From assembly GCA_951828535.1 (NCBI GenBank), contig OX639990.1:3553905-3617904 (forward strand): DNA of 64,000 nt, written 5' to 3'. The stretch comes from an uncultured Candidatus Entotheonella sp. (GTDB lineage Bacteria > Tectomicrobia > Entotheonellia > Entotheonellales > Entotheonellaceae). This document shows positions 57,511 through 64,000 of the stretch, piece by piece. The notes under the pieces were generated by a model that was given only the letters and a program-made list of their open reading frames with translations, was not told the origin of the DNA and ran no database searches. How positions within the stretch are numbered: the stretch's first letter is position 1; every line of letters starts with the position of its first letter. The position numbers were made by a program, and so were the translations under genes.

Positions 57511-57757
57511 CCGTATGCAGACCTATCTTCCCATTCGAGTGGTCAGCCGGGCACTGCCCGGGCTTCGGAGACTGCCCGCGATACTCGACGGCTCGTCTGC
57601 GCAATGAATGTCTCATTCTGTGACCTTTCATAGGTGCGCAAACCCGCTTTCGCGTTAAGACCTTTGCGTTTTATGCGTTGTCGCGTCATTCTCCCGACCC
57701 AACAGTAAACCGTCCTGTCTTTTGGGCGTTAACGTCAACTGGGAGAGAGGTAAAGCC

Positions 57758-58525
57758 ATGAAGTCCCTGATGCTGCTTTTGTCGTTGGTGATGCTGTCGT
57801 CCCCGTGGGTCGGGCATGGTGCCGACATCCGCTATCTCAAGCACCTGCCGCAATCTCCTTGGGAGTCTCTTGTTCGTGAGCAAGTTCTCGCGTCTAGGGC
57901 CAAATTCGTTTCTTCTCCGCATGCGGCCTCTGTGAAGCTCCTGATTTACAAACGGTCGGGGGCGGCCCCTGAATGCAGCGGATCTGTCGTGTCACGCAAC
58001 AAAGTGCTCAGCGCAGCTCATTGCTTTGTCGATGACAATGGCCGGTTCGATTGGAAAAAAATCATCGTCATTCCTGGCCTGGATGGCTGGCGCAACGAGC
58101 GCTGGGGGCGCTTCGAGGTGAGCCGAGTATGTATGCAGGGCTTCAATATAGACACAGGCGACAACGATGTGGCTGTACTGACAATTGAACGCGATTCCCG
58201 TGGGAAAAGCATCGGCGATCGCACGGGTTGGTTCGGGACCTCCAACCATCACCGAGGCCGCAACGTCAGAGGCTATTCCGGCCTTCTGGGCGAGCAGCAA
58301 CGGGAGTTCTGCCCCTCGGCCAAGTACTACGCGAATGAGGTGCGACACGATTGCATGACGCTGCCAGGCATGTCCGGCTCTCCGGTTTACCGTTACGACA
58401 AGAGGTCCGGCAAGAGGTGGGTCGTTGGCGTGAATTCTCACCGCAAGGGGCGGTGGACTGTGGCAACTCGGCTAACGGGCGAGATCTGGGACTTCGTCAA
58501 GAGTGAAGTTGAGAACGACCAGTAG
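57758..58525 (+). CDS. Secreted trypsin-like serine protease (S1 family)
   Basis: A 255-residue preprotein with a signal peptide (MLLLSLVMLSSPWVGHG). The chymotrypsin-fold triad is complete: His88 (VLSAAHCF), Asp137 (DNDVAVLTI) and Ser206 (PGMSGSPVY). The GMSGSP form and the layout resemble glutamyl-endopeptidase-like and V8-type S1B enzymes. Cysteines near His88 and Ser206 could form the usual disulfides. The ATG at 57758 follows GAGAGAGG. The enzyme is probably exported to the periplasm or medium. The target is unknown. Confidence 0.85.
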   Translation: MKSLMLLLSLVMLSSPWVGHGADIRYLKHLPQSPWESLVREQVLASRAKFVSSPHAASVKLLIYKRSGAAPECSGSVVSRNKVLSAAHCFVDDNGRFDWKKIIVIPGLDGWRNERWGRFEVSRVCMQGFNIDTGDNDVAVLTIERDSRGKSIGDRTGWFGTSNHHRGRNVRGYSGLLGEQQREFCPSAKYYANEVRHDCMTLPGMSGSPVYRYDKRSGKRWVVGVNSHRKGRWTVATRLTGEIWDFVKSEVENDQ

Positions 58526-58895
58526 GGGGTAAGGCTGGGAGCCTGTTCCATTTTTGGATGTCACTGGCTTTAGAACAGACTCTCAGCTCGACTTTGTACA
58601 AGTTGTAAGATGGCAGATTCCACTCAAACCGTCTTACAGCGGGGCCAGCGATGCCCCCTTCAGCGCACGGTAGCACCGTCCTGGCGTCCCTCAAAGTCTC
58701 CTCAGCGCACCCCGCTCGGCGTGAAGTCCAACGCCTGCTTGTCGGAACCCCGTTGGCCAGCGGACGGCGCACCGTCACGGAGGCCCTGAAGCACACAGGA
58801 CAGGAAGGCACCCCGTCGTTTCAGTCTCAATTTATTTATCTCAAGAGTTGCCAGAACATGATCCCAAGCATCCCCCTCCTCGCCGTGGTGTGCCG
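58526..58895. other. Intergenic region with a transposase remnant
   Basis: About 370 bases between the protease gene and the converging DUF2520 gene. The right half contains the transposase N-terminal relic described separately. The left half shows no coding or RNA signal. Confidence 0.5.
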
Positions 58896-58899
58896 CTAG
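58651..58899 (+). pseudogene. Remnant of a DDE transposase N-terminus (IS701-like)
   Basis: The 82-codon frame contains VQRLLVGTPLASGRRTVTEA followed by LKHTGQEGTPSFQSQ. This matches the conserved N-terminal segment of a DDE transposase family (LLLGALLAPGKRTVTSALR, then HFQNYHRVL). The sequence then diverges and runs into the neighbouring gene, with no DDE domain. It is a short relic, and the family assignment comes from memory of the motif. Confidence 0.5.
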
Positions 58900-59780
58900 A
58901 TTTCAGGCGGCTCCAGGATCACTTCAATCTGCTGTGCGATTTTCGGGTTGAGCGCCCGTTTTTCAACGCCAAACGGTATCGCAGCGCGGGCCAGTTCACG
59001 GTACAAGGGCAGCACCTCGGGCGCGCGGGCGTCCAACGTCTCGACGTGCTTGCGAATCGTTCCCAGATCGCCCCGTACATAGGGTCCGGCAACCGCGCCG
59101 GGCACCCCCGAACGTTCCAGGTTGTTTACCACGCCTCGCATCATCGGCACCAACGCTTCAACGCCCTCGGCCCGTGAGTACCCGCATTGTTCCCACAATT
59201 GCGCCGCGGTGGCCGCCAGACACGTCAGCAGATTGCCCATCATGACGCCCGTCAGGTGATACAGTGGCTTGTCCTCGGCGTTCAGGAATACCGGCTTGCC
59301 GCCGATGGCCTGCGCCATGTCTGCCAACGCCGTCCGCACCTCCGGGCTGCCCTCGATGCCAAACGTCGTTCCCGGAATGCTGTCCACGCCATTTTCCACC
59401 GACGAGAAAGCCTGCAACGGGTGAAATGCCCCCGCTACCGCCCCCTGGCTCACCGGATGCCGGAACACATCCAGTGACGTTGCCCCGGAGCAATGTGCGA
59501 CGAGCTGTCCAGATCGCCACGTCACGCCTTCCGCAACGCTGCGGATGGCGTCATCCGCCGTGCTGATGACGACCAGTTGCACGGCATCTGCGACCTCCTG
59601 GGCCATGTGATGAGCCTGGCATCCGTCGATACGCTCGGCGAACCGCTGCGCCGAAGCGAATGTCCGGCTCCCGACGGCCACGACCCGATACCCGGCGCGC
59701 GACAAGCACACGCCCAGGGAGCCCCCAACCGCCCCGGCGCCGATAAAGCCGATTGTCGATGTGCGGTCGAACAATGCCAT
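58896..59780 (-). CDS. Rossmann-fold plus DUF2520 dehydrogenase-like protein
   Basis: A 294-residue protein. The N-terminal NADP-type fold reads STIGFIGAGAVGGSLGVCLS and VAVGSRTFASAQRF. The C-terminal DUF2520 helical domain includes HPLQAFSS and LYHLTGVMMGNLLTCLAATA. It resembles P5C reductase/ketopantoate reductase-like oxidoreductases, and the substrate is not settled for the family. It is adjacent to a mycothione-reductase-like gene on the same strand, separated by a palindromic repeat. Confidence 0.85.
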   Translation of the reverse strand: MALFDRTSTIGFIGAGAVGGSLGVCLSRAGYRVVAVGSRTFASAQRFAERIDGCQAHHMAQEVADAVQLVVISTADDAIRSVAEGVTWRSGQLVAHCSGATSLDVFRHPVSQGAVAGAFHPLQAFSSVENGVDSIPGTTFGIEGSPEVRTALADMAQAIGGKPVFLNAEDKPLYHLTGVMMGNLLTCLAATAAQLWEQCGYSRAEGVEALVPMMRGVVNNLERSGVPGAVAGPYVRGDLGTIRKHVETLDARAPEVLPLYRELARAAIPFGVEKRALNPKIAQQIEVILEPPEI

Positions 59781-59802
59781 GTGAACGGTTCCTCTCTGGC
59801 GT

Positions 59803-59834
59803 GGATGTCGGATTACGCTGCGCTAATCCGATCG
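59803..59834. repeat. Dispersed palindromic repeat (GTCGGATTA...), copy 4
   Basis: TGTCGGATTACGCTGCGCTA then ATCCGATCG forms the same inverted repeat core (TCGGATTA/TAATCCGA) as copies at 18.6 kb and 44.7 kb. It lies between two minus-strand genes and extends to the very end of the mycothione-reductase-like gene. Confidence 0.75.
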
Positions 59835-61199
59835 AGGTGGGAATTCGAGCAGAGCCTGCTCGACGACCTCCGTGAGGGCCGGGTGGATGTAGATCGTGCG
59901 GGCCATGTCGTCCACCGTTTGGCCGTACTTCATGCCCTGCACCAGCGGCTGGATGAGCAGCGAGGCCTGCGGCCCCATGATGTGGGCGCCCAGCAGCAGC
60001 CGGGTGTGCGGGTCGGCGAGCAGCTTGACGAAGCTGTCGGTATCGCCGATGGCCCAGCCGTAGGCGGTGTCGGCGTACTGGCGGCGCGCTGTCATGTAGG
60101 GGCGGCCTTGTTGCACGGCGTCGCGTTCGGTGAGGCCGACGGCCGCCACCTGTGGGGCGCTGAAGACTGCGTTGGGGACGCCGTCGTAATCGACCGGGTG
60201 CTTGTCGGCGCCCAGGAGGTGCCGCGCAATGGCCCTGGCCTCGGCGTTGGCGATGTGCTTGAGCGGGTGGCGGGAAGCCAGGTCGCCGAACGCGAAAATG
60301 CCGGGGACGTTGGTTTCCATGCCGGCGTCGGTCAGCACGCGCCCGCGGGCGTCCACTTCGATGCCGGCGGCGGCGACGTTCAGGCGATCCGAGTTGGGGC
60401 GCCGGCCGCTGGCGAACAACACGGTATCGACGGTGACCGCGTGCGCCTCGCCAGCTACGTCGAGGTGCGCGGCAATGGCATTGTTATCCGGGCTGACGCT
60501 GCGAACGCGGGTGTGCAACAGGACGTCGAAGCGCTGCTGATAGACCTGCGTGAACGCCCGCGCCACGTCGTCGTCCTGCCGTTTAATGAGCGCTCCGCCG
60601 TGGTCGGTGAGCGTAACGTGGGTTCCCAGCGAGCCGAAGAAGTGCGCCATTTCCACGCCGATGTACCCGCCGCCGACGATCAACAGCGAGCGCGGCTGCG
60701 TCTCCAGCCGCATGATGGTGTCGGAGGTGTGGTACATAATGTTTTCCAGTCCCGGAACGTCCGGCACCAGCGGTCGCGAGCCGGCGCCGAGAACGATGCG
60801 ATTGGCCGTCATGCGGTGCGCGCCCGTTTCCAGGACGTGCGGCGCCACGAAGCGCGCCGGGGCGTCGTACACCGTCACGTGCGGCTGTGACCTGCGGTAC
60901 TGCGCCCCCGCTTCGGCAATCGGGTCGATCTTCTCCCATACCCGTCCCACCAGCCGCTGCCAATCCACCCGCGCCAGGGTATGGTGCACCCCCAGCCGCG
61001 CGCCGTGCCGCGCCATCTCGGCAACCTCTGCCCCATACAGCAGCATCTTGGACGGTATGCAGCCGCGGTTCAGACAAGTGCCGCCGAACTTGTCCGGCTC
61101 CACAATCGCCAGCCGCCAAGTGTCCATTTCAGGGCCGGGTATCATGTTCCCTGAACCCGCTCCAACGACGATCAGATCAAATTTTTCGATGCTCATCAA
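59823..61199 (-). CDS. Mycothione reductase-like pyridine nucleotide-disulfide oxidoreductase
   Basis: A 458-residue flavoprotein disulfide reductase. The FAD site reads FDLIVVGAGSGNMIPG, lacking the usual GxGPGG form but matching mycothione reductases. The redox pair is in GGTCLNRGCIPSKM. The NADPH fold is SLLIVGGGYIGVEMAHFF, and the C-terminal His-Glu dimer motif is IHPALTEVVEQAL. In actinobacteria the family reduces mycothione. Mycothiol is not expected in a Gram-negative, so the substrate here is probably another disulfide. Alternatively it is a dihydrolipoamide dehydrogenase relative. It is separately transcribed from the ABC transporter genes. Confidence 0.8.
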   Translation of the reverse strand: MMSIEKFDLIVVGAGSGNMIPGPEMDTWRLAIVEPDKFGGTCLNRGCIPSKMLLYGAEVAEMARHGARLGVHHTLARVDWQRLVGRVWEKIDPIAEAGAQYRRSQPHVTVYDAPARFVAPHVLETGAHRMTANRIVLGAGSRPLVPDVPGLENIMYHTSDTIMRLETQPRSLLIVGGGYIGVEMAHFFGSLGTHVTLTDHGGALIKRQDDDVARAFTQVYQQRFDVLLHTRVRSVSPDNNAIAAHLDVAGEAHAVTVDTVLFASGRRPNSDRLNVAAAGIEVDARGRVLTDAGMETNVPGIFAFGDLASRHPLKHIANAEARAIARHLLGADKHPVDYDGVPNAVFSAPQVAAVGLTERDAVQQGRPYMTARRQYADTAYGWAIGDTDSFVKLLADPHTRLLLGAHIMGPQASLLIQPLVQGMKYGQTVDDMARTIYIHPALTEVVEQALLEFPPRSD

Positions 61200-61378
61200 A
61201 ACCCCGCGCTAATTACTCACCTCTAGGGCACACCCTGGGTAACAATTTTAAGCTTGCCCATCGTTCCGCCTATTCGGTAAAGTGCGCCTTTGCAACTGCG
61301 AGCGGAGCGGGATTCAGCATGCGTAGCTTGAAACCCCACGAGGACGGGTGAATCAGGTCTGAAGGAGCTGGCAACATC

Positions 61379-62992
61379 ATGCGGAACGCACAGGTGCTTA
61401 TCAAGAGTCTAGTTATTTTGACGCTGGCCGTCCTGCTACCGGGTCTCGCCCTCGCTGCCGAGCCCAAACGCGGCGGCACCCTGCGGGTGGCCTACGGCAA
61501 CAAGGTCTCCCATCTCGATTTCCACACCGCGCCGGGCTACGAAATGATGTGGGTGGCCATGAACATCGGCTGCGGGCTGGTCAACGTCACCCCCGACGGC
61601 CAGTTCGTGGGCGACGCGGCGACGGCCTGGGAGTTGTCGGACGACGCCATGACGTGGACCTTCCGACTGCGCGACGATGCCTTCTTCCACGACGGCAACA
61701 GGGTCGACGCCGAGGCTGTGAAGTTCAGTATCGACCGGCTCATGGACCCGGAGACCAGGTCCGGCATGCGGCGTTTCTACGAGTCGGTGCAAAGTGTCGA
61801 AGCGGTCGATCCGCTGACCGTCAAGGTGCATATGAAGCGGCCCTACGCTTTCTTTCTGCACATGCTCGCCGCCTATCGCACCGGCTTGGTGCTGTATTCC
61901 CCCGAGGCCACGCAGGCGCACAGCCTGAAAGCCCGCAAGCGCGGCGATCCGCAGGCGGTCGTCGGCTGCGGCCCGTTTCGCCTTGTTGAGTGGGTGCCAA
62001 ACACCCACCTCGTCATGGACCGCTGGGAAAAGTACTTCAAGCCTAATCAGCCCTACCTGGACCGCGTGATCATTCGCGTCATCCGTGACCCCATCGCCCA
62101 GATGGTTGCCTTCAGGGCGGGCGAAATCGACTTCATCGCCTCCTTCAGCCCGGAGTATGTGCAGACGATTCAGGCGCAGGTGCCCGAGGCGCAGGTGCTG
62201 ACCGGTCCGGAAACCACCCCCATGGTGCTGGGAGCCAAGGTGACGGTGCCCTGCGACGGCAGGCCCGATGCCTCGATGACCAACCCGCGCTGTCCGCATC
62301 CCATCTACGGCGATATCCGTACCCGCAAGGCGCTGCTGTGCTACGGCATCGACCGCGCGGAAATCGTCAAGGTAGCACTGCGCGGCCTGGCGACGCCGTG
62401 GGTCGGCATGATTCCGCCCGGCACCATGGACACGGTGGACGTCAATCACATGTGCCCCTACGACCCGGACAAAGCCAAGACTCTGCTGGAGGAAGTCGGC
62501 TATGGGCCCGACAACCCGCTGGTGACCGAACTGATGACCAACACGGAGAAGGCGGTGTTCAATTCCATTGCCACTGTGGTCAAGGATCAATTAGCGCGCC
62601 TCGGGGTGGGCGTCAACATCAAGCTGGTGGACAAGGTGACCTGGATGAATACCGGCCTCAAAGACGGGCCGTGGGACACGTACGTCGAGGACCTGTTGTC
62701 GTTGCTCACCCTGGACAGTAATGCCTACCTGACGGTGACGAAATCCACGTGGAATCAGACGCGGCACACGGATGTCAGGGTCGACGAATACTTTGCGCGC
62801 TATGCCGAGGAGCTGGACGCCGGCAAACGGCGGGCCATTGCCAAAGAATTGCAGGAGTTCATGGCCGACCAGCTCTATTGGAACGTGGTGTCGGGCTCGC
62901 CGTTCTTCCAGATCGCGCAGCCGTGGATGAAGGGGTACACCTTCAACTCGGAATTCGAGGTGCATTACGAGACGGTGTGGATGGACAAGTAG
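61379..62992 (+). CDS. Peptide/solute ABC transporter substrate-binding protein (family 5)
   Basis: A 537-residue SBP_bac_5 protein with a signal peptide (LVILTLAVLLPGLALAAEP). The mature part begins RGGTLRVAYGNKVSHLDFHT and has the family core (TAWELSDDAMTWTFRLRDDAFFHDG and PFRLVEWVPN). It lies in the periplasm and delivers ligand to the permease encoded 82 bases downstream. Di-, oligopeptides or nickel-like ligands are typical, but the ligand cannot be read here. GAAGGAGC precedes the ATG. Confidence 0.92.
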   Translation: MRNAQVLIKSLVILTLAVLLPGLALAAEPKRGGTLRVAYGNKVSHLDFHTAPGYEMMWVAMNIGCGLVNVTPDGQFVGDAATAWELSDDAMTWTFRLRDDAFFHDGNRVDAEAVKFSIDRLMDPETRSGMRRFYESVQSVEAVDPLTVKVHMKRPYAFFLHMLAAYRTGLVLYSPEATQAHSLKARKRGDPQAVVGCGPFRLVEWVPNTHLVMDRWEKYFKPNQPYLDRVIIRVIRDPIAQMVAFRAGEIDFIASFSPEYVQTIQAQVPEAQVLTGPETTPMVLGAKVTVPCDGRPDASMTNPRCPHPIYGDIRTRKALLCYGIDRAEIVKVALRGLATPWVGMIPPGTMDTVDVNHMCPYDPDKAKTLLEEVGYGPDNPLVTELMTNTEKAVFNSIATVVKDQLARLGVGVNIKLVDKVTWMNTGLKDGPWDTYVEDLLSLLTLDSNAYLTVTKSTWNQTRHTDVRVDEYFARYAEELDAGKRRAIAKELQEFMADQLYWNVVSGSPFFQIAQPWMKGYTFNSEFEVHYETVWMDK

Positions 62993-63074
62993 CCGCGCCA
63001 CAGTGAGTGAGCGCTGGCGAGTCGAGTGTATTAGATATCAGCGGCGCGAGCTCAGGGAGCGATGAGGGGTTGCC

Positions 63075-64000
63075 ATGCGGGAATATGTCATCAAACGTTT
63101 GTTGCAGGTCATCCCGACCATCCTGATGATCACCCTTGTGGTGTTCGCCATGATGCAGGCCATCCCCGGCGACCCGCTGATGGCTTTACTGGGCGACGCC
63201 TATGACGAGGAAGACGCCGAGATACTGCGTCAGGAATACGGCCTGAACAAGCCGATCGTCTCGCAGTACTTCATCTGGCTGGTGAAGCTGGTGCAGGGCG
63301 ACTGGGGCGAGTCGTTCATCAGCGGCCGCCCGGTGCTGCAGGATGTTTTGATCCGTCTGCCAGTCACCGCCGAGTTGATCGTCCTGGCTATGCTGGTGGC
63401 GCTGATCATCGCCATCCCCGCCGGCACCATTGCGGCGCTGCGTCAGAACACCTGGGGCGACTACACCGCCATGTCCACCGCCTTGGTGGGCATTTCGATT
63501 CCCGATTTCTTTCTCGGCATTCTGTTGCTGCTGGTCTTCTCGGTGGCGTTCAACGGGCTGATGCCGAGTTTCGGCTGGGTGTACCTGCCGGGCACGTGCC
63601 CCAGCCTCGTTTGCGAGGCCAGCGTAGGGGGCAATCTGAAGCACGTCATGATGCCGGCCATTGCCCTCGGGGTTGGGCGGGCGGCCATTCTGACGCGGCT
63701 GCTGCGCGCCAGTCTGCTTGAAATCATCCGCATGGAATACGTCACCACGGCGCGCGCCAAGGGGCTGGCGGAGAAATTCGTTATCCTCAAGCACGCCCTG
63801 AAAAACGCCCTCATCCCCACGGTCACGATTATGGGCTTGCAGGTCGGCTTCATGATCGGCGGGGCGATCGTCGTCGAAACCCTGTTTTCTATTCCCGGCT
63901 TGGGCACCTACGGCATCAACGCCATCATACTGCGCGATTACCAGCAGGTGCAGGGCTTCATCCTGTTGGTGGCGGTGTGTTTTGTGGCGGTCAACGTCTT
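63075..64000 (+). CDS. ABC transporter permease (DppB family), cut by window end
   Basis: Starts at the ATG 63075 after GATGAGGGG and stays open to the window end (308 codons visible). The start MREYVIKRLLQVIPTILMIT is typical of DppB/OppB-type permeases, followed by IPGDPLMALLGDAYDEED and LVQGDWGESFISGRPVLQDV. The inner-membrane channel motif (EAA-like region) is near ARAKGLAEKFVILKHALKNA. It pairs with the family 5 binding protein just upstream. A second permease and ATPases should follow beyond the window. Confidence 0.9.
   Translation, partial: MREYVIKRLLQVIPTILMITLVVFAMMQAIPGDPLMALLGDAYDEEDAEILRQEYGLNKPIVSQYFIWLVKLVQGDWGESFISGRPVLQDVLIRLPVTAELIVLAMLVALIIAIPAGTIAALRQNTWGDYTAMSTALVGISIPDFFLGILLLLVFSVAFNGLMPSFGWVYLPGTCPSLVCEASVGGNLKHVMMPAIALGVGRAAILTRLLRASLLEIIRMEYVTTARAKGLAEKFVILKHALKNALIPTVTIMGLQVGFMIGGAIVVETLFSIPGLGTYGINAIILRDYQQVQGFILLVAVCFVAVNV

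Noticed and set aside
62993..63074. Possible hairpin between the binding protein and permease genes
   Set aside because: The GCGCC/GGCGCG complementarity is short and has no T-run; such gaps are common after periplasmic binding protein genes.

Overview
GC-rich, gene-dense bacterial chromosome fragment from a Gram-negative organism. Outer-membrane-type lipoprotein signals, type IV pilus pre-pilins, PpiD and YajC-SecD-SecF all occur. The order dprA-topA-trmFO-xerC-hslV-hslU followed by argB-argF-argG, and the use of folate-dependent TrmFO, are not what a typical beta- or gammaproteobacterium carries. They resemble deltaproteobacteria/Desulfobacterota, Tectomicrobia or related uncultured lineages. 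This placement is inference from gene content and order only. No rRNA, tRNA, CRISPR array, intact insertion sequence or prophage was seen.

Layout. 0-1.6 kb: end of a thiolase/lipid-transfer gene and its DUF35 zinc-ribbon/OB partner. 1.7-4.5 kb: accessory block on the minus strand with a VapBC toxin-antitoxin pair and a two-gene AAA ATPase + DUF3226 TOPRIM-like cassette. 4.5-8.3 kb: nadD, a prephenate dehydratase-ACT-prephenate dehydrogenase fusion, tenA and a small AhpD-like protein. 8.3-10 kb: three minor pilins. 10-18.5 kb: Lon-like protease, bifunctional Sat-CysC, N-carbamoylputrescine amidase and agmatine deiminase (agmatine to putrescine), and a DUF255 thioredoxin-fold protein. 18.5-22.7 kb: a repeat-rich, decayed stretch with a RidA-like protein, a lipoprotein amidohydrolase, an orphan antitoxin remnant and an orphan HlyD adaptor. 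22.8-33.6 kb, minus strand: mfd, pilC/gspF-like, aroE, TPR lipoprotein, a deletion remnant, a large unknown protein, a ubiquitin-fold sulfur carrier and ppiD. 33.7-44.6 kb, plus strand: dprA, topA, trmFO, xerC, hslVU, argB, argF, argG. 44.7-49 kb, minus strand: ald, secF, secD, yajC. 49.2-51.8 kb: a PAS histidine kinase with two single-domain response regulators. 52.0-58.9 kb: accessory block with a 1540-residue NACHT-pentapeptide-WD40 protein, a small secreted protein and a secreted trypsin-like protease, bracketed by two transposase remnants. 58.9-64 kb: a DUF2520 dehydrogenase, a mycothione-reductase-like flavoprotein, and the start of a peptide/solute ABC transporter that runs off the window.

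The most interesting material is the NACHT/WD40 protein, whose 14 near-identical blades would make two seven-bladed propellers. It sits between relics of mobile elements. The second is the ATPase/TOPRIM cassette next to VapBC. Both look like candidate anti-phage or conflict systems, but that role is inferred from domains and context, not shown by the sequence. Other oddities are a repeat-like in-frame insertion in Mfd, a MoaD-type carrier with two residues after its GG, a large protein resembling an M3 peptidase without its zinc motif, and several relics of genes and mobile elements.
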